Assembly: GCA_963727045.1 (NCBI GenBank)
Contig: CAVSES010000002.1
Coordinates: forward strand, 1,984,001-2,048,000
DNA from: Bog-1198 sp963727045
GTDB lineage: Bacteria; Pseudomonadota; Gammaproteobacteria; Steroidobacterales; Steroidobacteraceae
DNA: 64,000 nucleotides
Direction of reading: 5' to 3'
The position numbers and the translations under genes were made by a program. This document shows positions 1-7,819 of this stretch, in pieces. Numbering within the stretch: position 1 is the stretch's first letter; each line of letters begins with the position of its first letter. Below the pieces are notes generated by a model. The model saw only the letters and a program-made list of their open reading frames with translations. It made no database searches and was not told the origin of the DNA.

Positions 1-1716
1 GAATCGGAACTCGCGACGCAGGAGAAGAAGGGCATGCCCACGGGGCTCACCGTGCGCCATCCCATCAGCGGCGAGGCCGTCCCGGTGTGGGTGGGCAATT
101 ATGTGCTCATGAGCTATGGAGACGGCGCGGTCATGGGCGTGCCCGCGCACGATGAGCGGGATTTCGAGTTCGCCAAGAAATATCACCTGCCCATCAAACC
201 GGTCATCGACGTCGGCGGCCGAAAGTACTCCCCTCACGAATGGGCGCCGTGGTATGCGGATCACGGCCGCTGCATCGATTCCGGGCCTTACGACGGTTTG
301 GAGTACCAAGCGGCCGTCGATGCCGTTGCGGCGGATTTGAGCCGCAAGGGCCTCGGCGAAAAGCGCACGACCTGGCGGTTGCGCGACTGGGGAATTTCGC
401 GGCAGCGCTACTGGGGCTGTCCGATCCCCGTCATTCATTGCGCAGCCTGCGGCACGGTGCCCGTGCCCGACGAGCAGCTGCCGGTGGTGCTGCCGGTGGA
501 CCTCGTTCCCGACGGCAGCGGCAACCCGCTGCTCAAGGACGAGGCCTTCGTGGCCGTTTCGTGCCCGCGATGCGGCGGCGATGCCCGTCGCGAGACCGAT
601 ACCATGGACACCTTCGTCGACTCGTCATGGTATTTCCTGCGTTTCGCCTGTCCAGACAACGGCCGCGGAATGGTGGATTCGCGCGTTCAGTACTGGCTGC
701 CGGTGGATCAGTACATCGGCGGAATCGAGCATGCGATATTGCACCTGCTGTACTCGCGTTTTTGGACGCGAGTCATGCGGGACCTGGGATTGGTCGCGTT
801 CAAGGAGCCTTTTGCGAACCTGTTCACCCAGGGAATGGTGCTCAACGAGGTGTTCTTCCGCAAACCGGATGCGGGCCGCGTCGAGTATTTCGATCCTGCC
901 GACGTCGAGATTACGCTCGATCAAACCGCGCAGCGGCGCATCGCGGTGCTGCGCGCGGACGGCGAGGAAGTCGAATCCGGCGGCGTGGTCACCATGTCCA
1001 AGTCGAAGAAGAACGGTGTCGACCCGCAGACACTGGTCGACGAATTCGGCGCAGACACCGCGCGCCTTTTCACCATGTTCGCCGCGCCGCCGGAGCAGTC
1101 GCTCGAGTGGTCGGATGAAGGCGTGCAGGGGGCCTATCGGTTCATCAAGCGCCTGTGGAAGGCCGTGCATGACCACGTCACGCACGGCGCGGTGACTGCG
1201 CTCGACAAGGCGGCGCTGAACGAGGCTCAGAAGGCGATCCGCAGACAGGCGCATCAGACCCTGGCGAAGATCACCGACGACATCGGGCGCCGCCGCACAT
1301 TCAATACTGCGATTGCCGCGGCCATGGAGCTCACGAATGCGCTCGGGAAGTTTCCGCAGAACTCCCCGCAGGATCGCAGCGTGGTACAGGAGGCTTTGGA
1401 AATCGCGGTGCTTGGACTTTCGCCCATCGTTCCGCACGTGACGCACGCGCTGTGGCGCGCCCTCGGTCACCAGAGAGCGCTCATCGACGAACCGTGGAAG
1501 GCGGTGGATTCCGAGGCTCTGCAGACCTCCTCGATCGCCATGGTCGTGCAGGTCAACGGCAGGCTGCGGGGCCACATCAGGGTTGCCGTCGGCGCCGATG
1601 AGGACAGCGTGCGGGTCGCGGCGCTCGGCGATCCCAACGTGCAAAGATTCATCGCCGGCGCTCCGGTGCGCAAGGTGATCATCGTGGCCGGCAAGCTGGT
1701 CAATGTCGTGGTGTAA
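1..1716 (+). CDS. leuS: Leucyl-tRNA synthetase, 3' part
   Basis: Class I aminoacyl-tRNA synthetase that charges tRNA-Leu in the cytoplasm. The window opens inside the gene; the frame is open from base 1, so the N-terminus with the HIGH signature is missing. Visible parts are the end of the CP1 editing domain (VLMSYGDGAVMGVPAHDERD), the RDWGISRQRYWGCPIP motif, two CxxC pairs of a zinc-binding insert, the KMSKS loop as TMSKSKKN near base 994, and the anticodon-binding plus C-terminal domains ending in VNVVV. All family motifs present are intact. lptE starts 7 bases after the stop, the arrangement usual in gammaproteobacteria. Confidence 0.97.
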   Translation, partial: ESELATQEKKGMPTGLTVRHPISGEAVPVWVGNYVLMSYGDGAVMGVPAHDERDFEFAKKYHLPIKPVIDVGGRKYSPHEWAPWYADHGRCIDSGPYDGLEYQAAVDAVAADLSRKGLGEKRTTWRLRDWGISRQRYWGCPIPVIHCAACGTVPVPDEQLPVVLPVDLVPDGSGNPLLKDEAFVAVSCPRCGGDARRETDTMDTFVDSSWYFLRFACPDNGRGMVDSRVQYWLPVDQYIGGIEHAILHLLYSRFWTRVMRDLGLVAFKEPFANLFTQGMVLNEVFFRKPDAGRVEYFDPADVEITLDQTAQRRIAVLRADGEEVESGGVVTMSKSKKNGVDPQTLVDEFGADTARLFTMFAAPPEQSLEWSDEGVQGAYRFIKRLWKAVHDHVTHGAVTALDKAALNEAQKAIRRQAHQTLAKITDDIGRRRTFNTAIAAAMELTNALGKFPQNSPQDRSVVQEALEIAVLGLSPIVPHVTHALWRALGHQRALIDEPWKAVDSEALQTSSIAMVVQVNGRLRGHIRVAVGADEDSVRVAALGDPNVQRFIAGAPVRKVIIVAGKLVNVVV

Positions 1717-1723
1717 TTGCCCC

Positions 1724-2266
1724 ATGATCCACAAGCGCAGTCGCCGCAGAATGCCGGGCCCGGGTGCGGCCGGGCGCGCGCGCTGGCCGCTGTTTTTGGC
1801 GGGATGTTGCACTTTGATCGGGCTGTCCGCCTGCGGCTTTCGACTGGTGGGAAGCGACGCTCTGCCCGGCGTGCTGGCACGTCCCTACCTCACGCTCAAG
1901 GATCCCTACACCGATTTTTCCCGCGAGTTCGAGCATCAGCTCAAGAGTGCGGGCGCCACGTTGCAGAGCGTGAGGGCAACCTCGACCGCCACCATCGACG
2001 TGACCAAGGATTCGGTCGAGCGCCGGACGCTGTCGGTGTCGGCTCTCAATATTCCGACGGAGTACGAACTGACGTACACGATCACCTTCGCGGTGCACGG
2101 CCCCGACAAGGAATTGCTGGCTCCGCAGACCATCAGTCTGTCGAAGGACTACAGCTTCGAGGAGAACGTGCTGCTTGCCAAGGAGCACGAAGCGGATATC
2201 CTGCGGCAGCAAATGGCTCGGGATTTGGTGTCCATCGCGATGCGCCGGCTCACGAGCTTGAAGTAG
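1724..2266 (+). CDS. lptE: LPS-assembly lipoprotein LptE
   Basis: Outer-membrane lipoprotein that plugs the LptD barrel and is needed to deliver lipopolysaccharide to the cell surface. The product has about 180 residues. An N-terminal hydrophobic segment ends in the lipobox LSAC (Cys about residue 37), followed by the typical GFRL start of mature LptE. The rest fits the small alpha/beta LptE fold, with conserved phrases on alternate strands (YELTYTITF) and the C-terminal R-L-T-SLK helix. I chose the ATG at 1724; an in-frame ATG at 1703 would overlap leuS. leuS-lptE is usually followed by holA, but here an unrelated HExxH protein follows. Confidence 0.9.
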   Translation: MIHKRSRRRMPGPGAAGRARWPLFLAGCCTLIGLSACGFRLVGSDALPGVLARPYLTLKDPYTDFSREFEHQLKSAGATLQSVRATSTATIDVTKDSVERRTLSVSALNIPTEYELTYTITFAVHGPDKELLAPQTISLSKDYSFEENVLLAKEHEADILRQQMARDLVSIAMRRLTSLK

Positions 2267-2285
2267 GATTCGGCGGGGCGGCGGC

Positions 2286-2765
2286 GTGCTCCTGATCAAT
2301 GGCATCGATCGAATGAGCCTGGAACTTCTCCTGGACCGATATGGATTGGAGCTGCGCTTGGTGGCGCCCGGCGAAATCATCCCCGGATCGTACTGGGGCG
2401 AACGCGAGGCGGGCTTGATCGGCGCGAAGCTCTTCGCGCGGCTCGACACGCCGGTGCACTCGGTGCTGCACGAGGGCGCGCATTTCATCTGCATGACTCC
2501 TGAACGCCGCGCGGGCCTGGATACCGATGCGGGCGGAGATGATGCGGAAGAAGGCGCCGTGTGCTACCTGCAATTGGTGCTGGCGGAGACGCTGCCGAAC
2601 GTCGGCCGTGAGCGCCTGTGCCGGGATATGGATGATTGGGGCTACAGCTTCAGGTTGGGCAGCACCGCGGCCTGGTATGCCGAGGATGCGGAGGACGCGC
2701 GCGCTTGGTTGATCCGTCACGGACTGCTCGATCCACGGGGACATGTCACCTACGCCTGCCGATAA
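2286..2765 (+). CDS. Small HExxH-containing protein of unknown function
   Basis: Protein of about 159 residues, not assigned to a named family by me. The central stretch HEGAHFICM contains an HExxH zinc-site pattern, and a downstream acidic run (DTDAGGDDAEEGAVCYLQ) could supply a further ligand. This makes a metallopeptidase-like fold possible but unproven. No signal peptide or membrane segment is seen, so it is probably cytoplasmic. The start is a GTG at 2286; an ATG at 2313 (MSLELLLDRYG) is a good alternative. It lies 19 bases after lptE and overlaps the next gene by 23 bases, so it is probably in the leuS-lptE operon, at the place where holA is often found. Confidence 0.75.
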   Translation: MLLINGIDRMSLELLLDRYGLELRLVAPGEIIPGSYWGEREAGLIGAKLFARLDTPVHSVLHEGAHFICMTPERRAGLDTDAGGDDAEEGAVCYLQLVLAETLPNVGRERLCRDMDDWGYSFRLGSTAAWYAEDAEDARAWLIRHGLLDPRGHVTYACR

Positions 2766-3633
2766 CCCGGCTCGCTTGACGCGCCGCACCGCGATCGCCG
2801 GATTCGGGGCCATGCTGGCCGCCGGCTGTTCACGCATGGCATTCTTGGCCGCGAACGTGCCCGCGGTCTTCGGCGCCTATCGCCGCCACTCCGATGTTTC
2901 GTACGGCCTGGGGCCCCAGCACCGCCTGGATGTGTACGTGCCGGATCTGAAGTCCGTGGACCCCCGTCCGCTGGTCGTTTTCTGGCACGGTGGCCGTTGG
3001 AGCTCCGGCGACAAGGCGGACTACCGATTTGTGGGCGCGGCCCTGGCGGAACTGGGATATGTCGCCGTGCTGCCGAACTACCGGCACTACCCGGAGGTCA
3101 AGATGCCGGGCTTCATGGACGATGCCGCGCGTGCGGCGCTCTGGGCTGCGGCGCATGCCGGCGAATTCGATGCGGACGCGGCGCGTCTGTATATGATGGG
3201 CCATTCGGCGGGTGCGCACCTCGCCGCTTTGGTCGCGCTCGACCCGCGGCATTTCGCAGGCGCGGGACAGGCAGCGCCGCCCATTGCCGGGGTGATCGGC
3301 CTTTCGGGGCCGTATGATTTCCTGCCGCTGCTCGAGGAGGACGTTCGGGACATGTTCGGTCCGCCACCGAACTACCCGGACTCGCAGCCCATCAATTTCG
3401 TGCGGCCCGGCGCGCCGCCGATGCTGCTGGTGCATGGTTCGAGGGACGAGACCGTGTGGCCGAAGAACTCCCGCAACTTGGCGACTGCTTTGCGGGCTCG
3501 CGGCGTGTCCGTGACGCTCAAGCTCTACCCGAAACTCCTGCACGGCGACACCGTGGCCGCATTGAGTTTGCCGGCGCGCGGCCGGGCGCCGACGCTCGCC
3601 GACATCGCGGCATTCGTCGATCGACGGGCGTGA
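2743..3633 (+). CDS. Exported alpha/beta-hydrolase (esterase, lipoprotein)
   Basis: Serine hydrolase of the BD-FAE/carboxylesterase type with 296 residues. The N-terminus has RR followed by a hydrophobic run and LAAGC, so it looks like a lipoprotein, possibly Tat-exported. The catalytic parts are all visible: oxyanion HGG (VVFWHGGRW), nucleophile elbow GHSAGAH, Asp in SRDETV and His in LLHGDTV. The substrate is unknown; the family hydrolyses small esters or acylated metabolites. Its 5' end overlaps the HExxH gene by 23 bases, which suggests translational coupling. It is convergent with the saccharopine-dehydrogenase-like gene, with a gap of only 15 bases. Confidence 0.85.
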   Translation: MSPTPADNPARLTRRTAIAGFGAMLAAGCSRMAFLAANVPAVFGAYRRHSDVSYGLGPQHRLDVYVPDLKSVDPRPLVVFWHGGRWSSGDKADYRFVGAALAELGYVAVLPNYRHYPEVKMPGFMDDAARAALWAAAHAGEFDADAARLYMMGHSAGAHLAALVALDPRHFAGAGQAAPPIAGVIGLSGPYDFLPLLEEDVRDMFGPPPNYPDSQPINFVRPGAPPMLLVHGSRDETVWPKNSRNLATALRARGVSVTLKLYPKLLHGDTVAALSLPARGRAPTLADIAAFVDRRA

Positions 3634-3648
3634 GGAGTGTCTTGCGCG

Positions 3649-4758
3649 TCAGGCGGCGTTCGCGGCCGCGGCCGCGGGGATGGCGTAGCAGCGGCCGAAC
3701 CGATTGCCGAGGAACGCAGACAGCTTGATGTCTTCCTGACGAATCAGCCCGGACAGTGGCAGCTTGCCTTGGGCGAGCATGTCGAGGACCGCGCAAATGC
3801 CGCCGGCGGTGGTGATCTGGATGGCGCTGCGTACGCGTCCGCCGAGCGGCGCCGCGTAGATCTTGTTGGCGTAGGTCTCCTGCATGAGCTGACCTCCGCG
3901 CAGGCCGCTCACGGTCACGAACACGATCACCACATCCTGCAGCGTGATGGGAACGGCATTCTCCAAAATGTCCTTCAGGAGCTCGCGCCTGTCGCGCAGA
4001 CGCAGGTCGTTGAGCAGGGCCTTCATGATCGCGGCATGGCCGGGATAACGGATGGTCCGGTAATTCAGGTTGCGCACCTTGCCGGCGAGGGTTTCGCACA
4101 GAGTGCCCAGGCCGCCCGAGGTGTTGAACGCCTCGTACAAGATGCCGTCGAGCGAGAATTCCTCCAATTCCTCGAGAGGCTGCGTTTCACGCAGCTTGCC
4201 GTTGACGATGGCTTCGCACGGCTCGCAGTACTCGTTGATGACGCCGTCCGTGCTCCACGTCAGATTGTAGTTGAGCGCGTTCGACGGAAATTTCGGCAGC
4301 GCGCCGACGCGCATGCGCACATCGTGCAGTTCGTCGAACCGTGACGCCAGGTCGCTTGCGACGATGGTGATGAATCCCGGGGCGAGTCCGCATTGAGGAA
4401 TGAAGGCGGTGCGCGCGCCCTGAGCGAGCTGCTTCACGGCACGGGTGCTTGCGACGTCCTCGGTCAAATCCAGGTAGTGTGCGCCGGCCGCCTTGGCCGC
4501 CTCGGCGATCAGACGGGTCGCGTGGTAAGGCGCGGCGCTCAAGACCGCGAACTTGCCGGTCAGAATCCTGCGCAAAGCGCCATCCTGCGCGATGTCGGCG
4601 GAGACTTTCTGAATGGGCGCCGCGGTCTCCAGACGGTCCAATTGCTGCTGCGAACGATCGACCACGGTTACCGAATAGTCGCCCGATCCGCCGAGCAACT
4701 CCGCGATCATGGATCCGATTTTTCCGGCACCGACGATGACGATGTCTTTCATGTCCAT
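3649..4758 (-). CDS. Saccharopine dehydrogenase-family oxidoreductase
   Basis: NAD(P)-dependent oxidoreductase of the saccharopine dehydrogenase/lysine 6-dehydrogenase superfamily, 369 residues. The N-terminus has the dinucleotide-binding motif IVGAGKIGSMIA, followed by the family sequences DLTEDV and QCGLAPGF. The long C-terminal alpha/beta domain ends in an Ala-rich tail. The exact substrate cannot be read from sequence; lysine-derived amines or imines are likely. It is divergent from an Lrp/AsnC regulator that may control it, with 113 bases between them. The start could also be the second Met (MKDIVIVG) two codons later. Confidence 0.85.
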   Translation of the reverse strand: MDMKDIVIVGAGKIGSMIAELLGGSGDYSVTVVDRSQQQLDRLETAAPIQKVSADIAQDGALRRILTGKFAVLSAAPYHATRLIAEAAKAAGAHYLDLTEDVASTRAVKQLAQGARTAFIPQCGLAPGFITIVASDLASRFDELHDVRMRVGALPKFPSNALNYNLTWSTDGVINEYCEPCEAIVNGKLRETQPLEELEEFSLDGILYEAFNTSGGLGTLCETLAGKVRNLNYRTIRYPGHAAIMKALLNDLRLRDRRELLKDILENAVPITLQDVVIVFVTVSGLRGGQLMQETYANKIYAAPLGGRVRSAIQITTAGGICAVLDMLAQGKLPLSGLIRQEDIKLSAFLGNRFGRCYAIPAAAAANAA

Positions 4759-4871
4759 TCCTTGTGTGATGGCCGCTATTTTTGACCGGCCGCCCTGCGA
4801 TTGGTAGGGTCATTTTAGTCATTATTAAGGTATAGTCACGGCATTACGCAGCCATAAACCGGCGAAGTGCC
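4759..4871. promoter_or_regulatory. Divergent promoter region, saccharopine-DH-like gene / Lrp-type regulator
   Basis: AT-rich 113-base gap between two divergent genes in an otherwise GC-rich region. A TATAGT hexamer about 40 bases before the regulator gene is a plausible -10 box. Lrp/AsnC proteins usually autoregulate and control the adjacent divergent gene, so operators are expected here; no clear palindrome was pinned down. Confidence 0.45.
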
Positions 4872-5297
4872 ATGGATGTCATCGACGAAAAGATTCTTCT
4901 GGCCCTGCGGGAAGACGGCCGTGCCTCCACGGCCCAGCTGGCGCGGATGGTGGGGCGATCGCGCACCAGCGTGCAAAGCCGCATCGAGCGTCTGGAAAAG
5001 CGGGGCATCATCGTCGGCTACGGAGTCGTGCTGGCGCCCGAACACGGCATGGGAGCCGTGCGTGCGCACGTCATGATCAAGGTGGGACCGAAGGAAGCGC
5101 GCGCGGTCAGCGCGGCGCTGCGGGCCATTGCGCAGGTGCGTGTTCTTCATTCGGTGAGCGGCGATGTGGATTTGATCGCCGTTGCCGCGACCTCGTCGGT
5201 CGCAGAGATGGATCAAGTGATCGATCGCATTGGTGCGTTGGACGGCGTGGAGCGCACCAACTCGTCCATCATTCTATCGACGAAATTTGAGCGCTGA
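4872..5297 (+). CDS. Lrp/AsnC-family transcriptional regulator
   Basis: Amino-acid-responsive regulator of 141 residues. The N-terminal winged helix-turn-helix is clear (DEKILLALREDGRAS, then LARMVGRSRTSVQSRI). It is followed by the RAM/AsnC ligand-binding domain with the characteristic VSGDVDLIAVAA segment and a C-terminal TKFER. Length is normal for a one-domain Lrp paralogue. It is divergent from the saccharopine-dehydrogenase-like gene, so it is probably the local regulator of that enzyme, responding to lysine or a related amino acid (inference). It is convergent with the SulP transporter region. Confidence 0.9.
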   Translation: MDVIDEKILLALREDGRASTAQLARMVGRSRTSVQSRIERLEKRGIIVGYGVVLAPEHGMGAVRAHVMIKVGPKEARAVSAALRAIAQVRVLHSVSGDVDLIAVAATSSVAEMDQVIDRIGALDGVERTNSSIILSTKFER

Positions 5298-5430
5298 GAA
5301 GTCTGATTGCGCTCAGGCGCCGTCTACGGCGTTCAACAATCGGTTCGGACAGGCGCATGCACGCGAGCGCCTCGCGGCCTTGCGTGAAGGCTGAGAGTTC
5401 CGCATCGACACACTGCAACGGGTGAGTCAT
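5269..5430 (-). CDS. Possible short ORF downstream of the SulP gene
   Basis: An ATG at 5430 overlaps the stop codon of the sulP gene as ATGA and opens a frame of about 53 codons (MTHPLQCVDAELSAFTQ...), Arg-rich in its second half. The overlap geometry suggests translational coupling. No homology is recognised, and the frame runs into the 3' end of the Lrp-type gene on the other strand. It may be spurious. Confidence 0.2.
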   Translation of the reverse strand: MTHPLQCVDAELSAFTQGREALACMRLSEPIVERRRRRLSAIRLLSAQISSIE

Positions 5431-7088
5431 GTTCCAGTCTCAGCGGCCGACCGCAATTCCGTTGCGCGCGCCAGCGCCTGTTCGAGCGTCTCGATGACGT
5501 TGTCCTCCCCGACATGGGCGATCACGCCGCTGCGCTCCAGCTTGTAGCGCACGTTGGGCCTGACTTCAACCAGCAGCACGGTGGCGCCATGCCGCCGAAA
5601 ATCAGTGATGATTTCCTCGATCGCGAAAATGCCGGTGGCGTCGACGAAAGGCACGTTGCCCATCCGCAATAGGAGCGTCGTGGCAGGCCGCTGGATGTGC
5701 TCCAGGGTGCGCTCGAGTTTCTCTGCCGCGCCGAAGAACACCGGTCCGTCGATGTTGAAGACGACGATGCCCTTGTTCGCGGGGATTGCCGGCATACTTG
5801 CAGCGCCGGAGCCGGCAGGTGCACCGGCCTGCTGCTCGACGCTCACCGAATCGGCCATCCGCCGCATGAAGAACAGCGCCGCCAGGATCACGCCCACATT
5901 GACCGCGACGACGAGATCCACGAATACGGTCAAAAAGAACGTCAACAGCAGGATTCCGACGTCGACTTTCGGTGCACCGCGTATGAGGCGCACGACGTGC
6001 TGCAGCTCGCTCATGTTCCAGGCCACCACGAAGAGGACGGCCGAGAGGCAGCATAGAGGTATTGCAGAGGCAAGGGGGGCGAGGAGCAGCATCACCAGGA
6101 TCAGAAACACCGAGTGCACGATCCCCGCCAGCGGACTGGTGGCGCCATTGCGTATGTTGGTTGCCGTGCGTGCGATAGCGCCGGTGGCGGCGAAGCCCCC
6201 GAAGAGCGGTGCCACGATATTGGCGATGCCCTGACCGATGAGCTCCTGGTTGGAGTCGTGGCGGGTCCCGGCCATTCCATCGGCGACGACCGCTGACAAC
6301 AGGGACTCTATCGCCCCCAGCAGCGCGATGGTGAATGCGGGTCCCACCAAGGAAAGCACCCGGGCAAGATCCAACGAGGGGAACGACAAGGCGGGCAGCG
6401 AGCGGGGGATTCCGCCGAACGCCGAACCGATGGTGGCCACGCCCTTGAACTGAAAAGCCGCCTGAACCACGGTAACCACGACCATGGCGATCAGCGGTGC
6501 CGGTATGCGCCTCAAGTAGCGCGCGCCTACGGTCAGGATCGCCAGCGCGAGCAGCGCCAAACCCGCCGTGGGCGGATTGATGGTCGGCAATGCCTCGATG
6601 AGGGACCAAAGCTTCTCGTGGAAGCGCAGGCCCGATGCGGCGGGTGTGAGACCCAGAAAGTCCTTCCATTGACCGACGAAGATGATGACGGCGATTCCGG
6701 CCGTGAATCCGACGATGACGGGATCTGGAATGTACTTGATGACCGCCCCGAGGCGCGCAAAGCCGAACACCAGCAAGATGACCCCTGCCATGAGGGTGGC
6801 GATTTGCAGGCCGGCGATGCCGTGTTGTGCGGTAATGATCGCAAGCACGGCAATGAAGGCGCCCGTGGGACCGGAGATCTGCACGCGGGTGCCGCCGAAA
6901 ATGGAGGTCAGCAACGCCGCCACAATGGCCGTGTACAGCCCCTGCTCCGGCCGCGCGCCGGAAGCGATCGCGAAGGCCATTGCCAGGGGCAATGCGACGA
7001 TACCCACCACCACCCCGGCCAGCACGTTGTTGCGGATGTGGGAACGCGACCATAACCCAGCGGCTCTCGCCTGCAGCAGCGCAATCAT
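5427..7088 (-). CDS. SulP-family inorganic anion transporter with STAS domain
   Basis: Inner-membrane transporter of the SLC26/SulP family (sulfate, bicarbonate or dicarboxylate; substrate not decidable). It starts with the conserved ALPLAMAFAIASGARPEQGLY block and RVQISGPTGAF, runs through about 11-12 hydrophobic segments, and ends in a cytoplasmic STAS domain (VVFNIDGPVFFGAAEKLE, then LLRMGNVPFVDATG). I chose the ATG at 7088 (MIALLQARAAG), giving 553 residues, the usual family length; the frame is open upstream to an ATG at 7166. It stands alone, apart from a possible short ORF coupled to its stop. Confidence 0.9.
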   Translation of the reverse strand: MIALLQARAAGLWSRSHIRNNVLAGVVVGIVALPLAMAFAIASGARPEQGLYTAIVAALLTSIFGGTRVQISGPTGAFIAVLAIITAQHGIAGLQIATLMAGVILLVFGFARLGAVIKYIPDPVIVGFTAGIAVIIFVGQWKDFLGLTPAASGLRFHEKLWSLIEALPTINPPTAGLALLALAILTVGARYLRRIPAPLIAMVVVTVVQAAFQFKGVATIGSAFGGIPRSLPALSFPSLDLARVLSLVGPAFTIALLGAIESLLSAVVADGMAGTRHDSNQELIGQGIANIVAPLFGGFAATGAIARTATNIRNGATSPLAGIVHSVFLILVMLLLAPLASAIPLCCLSAVLFVVAWNMSELQHVVRLIRGAPKVDVGILLLTFFLTVFVDLVVAVNVGVILAALFFMRRMADSVSVEQQAGAPAGSGAASMPAIPANKGIVVFNIDGPVFFGAAEKLERTLEHIQRPATTLLLRMGNVPFVDATGIFAIEEIITDFRRHGATVLLVEVRPNVRYKLERSGVIAHVGEDNVIETLEQALARATELRSAAETGT

Positions 7089-7374
7089 TTCAAGGACGTT
7101 CCGACGCGTCGCGGAGCCATCGGGAAAGAACCGGTAAATGCATGGGTTCGCCGCTCCCAAAACCATGCAGGTTACTCCCGTTGGAAAATCGCAACATAGT
7201 GGTTTATACGGAGGCGGATCGAAACGGTGGTCCTGGGAAAAGCGCGGTAGGACGGCCCTGACACAGACAAGAGCTTGCCGTCTCTAGATTTTGCCCTCCG
7301 GAAGCGACCATGCTGAGATGTTTGACGTGCATTGGAGCCGCCGGGCGCTCACTGGACTCGAGGTGGATGGAACC

Positions 7375-7536
7375 ATGAAAATACTGATCAGCCTGCTCAT
7401 TACCTCATGCCTCGCCGCCGGGTGTGCATCCGGAGGCAACGTGTCGCATGAGGATAGTCCCGGCGCGGTGAAACGCGATGCCGGCCCCGCCCTGTGCCGC
7501 GACGGGTCTACACCGCCCTGCAACGACCGGGACTGA
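7375..7536 (+). CDS. Small lipoprotein
   Basis: 53-residue protein beginning MKILISLLITSCLAAGC. This is a short basic end, a hydrophobic core and a lipobox LAAGC, so it should be lipidated and anchored in a membrane. The remainder is short and polar with two further Cys (ALCRDGSTPPCNDRD), possibly forming a disulfide in the periplasm. The purine-rich sequence GAGGTGGA lies just before the ATG as a ribosome-binding site. Function unknown; small entericidin-like lipoproteins look similar. It stands alone between the SulP gene and the permease terminator. Confidence 0.6.
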   Translation: MKILISLLITSCLAAGCASGGNVSHEDSPGAVKRDAGPALCRDGSTPPCNDRD

Positions 7537-7540
7537 GAAT

Positions 7541-7576
7541 AAAAAACGGCGTGGGCCTTATCAGGTACCCACGCCG
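7541..7576 (-). terminator. Rho-independent terminator (minus strand)
   Basis: Perfect 9-bp stem, CGGCGTGGG at 7547-7555 paired with CCCACGCCG at 7568-7576, with a 12-base loop. On the minus strand it is followed by six T (A at 7541-7546). It lies about 240 bases beyond the permease stop and probably ends that transcript. The stem also lies just after the small lipoprotein gene but lacks a T-run on the plus strand. Confidence 0.7.
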
Positions 7577-7819
7577 CCGGGATATCGCGCCAGCGGGGGA
7601 GTTGGCTGGCTTGCCGGCGCGAGATTCTCCTAAACCTGCTCCGAATTTCCTGTCGAAGCCTGAATTCAATCCTGCCAAATTTGCGTAAGAGCGCGGGGGA
7701 TGCTTTATATCCGACGGTCAAATTTTTATCATTTGACAGGATGATAATTTGGTGGCCGGCCTCCTCCGAGGTGGGGATCGAAGGAAAATCACCAATCGAC
7801 AGCAGCTTATAAGCCAATG
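7577..7819. other. Intergenic region, no gene seen
   Basis: About 240 bases between the terminator and the permease stop. It contains an AT-rich imperfect inverted repeat around 7719-7751 (TTATCAT...ATGATAA) and no convincing coding frame. It is probably the 3' untranslated part of the permease transcript. Confidence 0.4.

Noticed and set aside
5298..5426. Terminator hairpin between the Lrp-type gene and sulP (CGCCG-TCTA-CGGCG)
   Set aside because: Only five base pairs and no T-run on either strand; too weak to report as a terminator.
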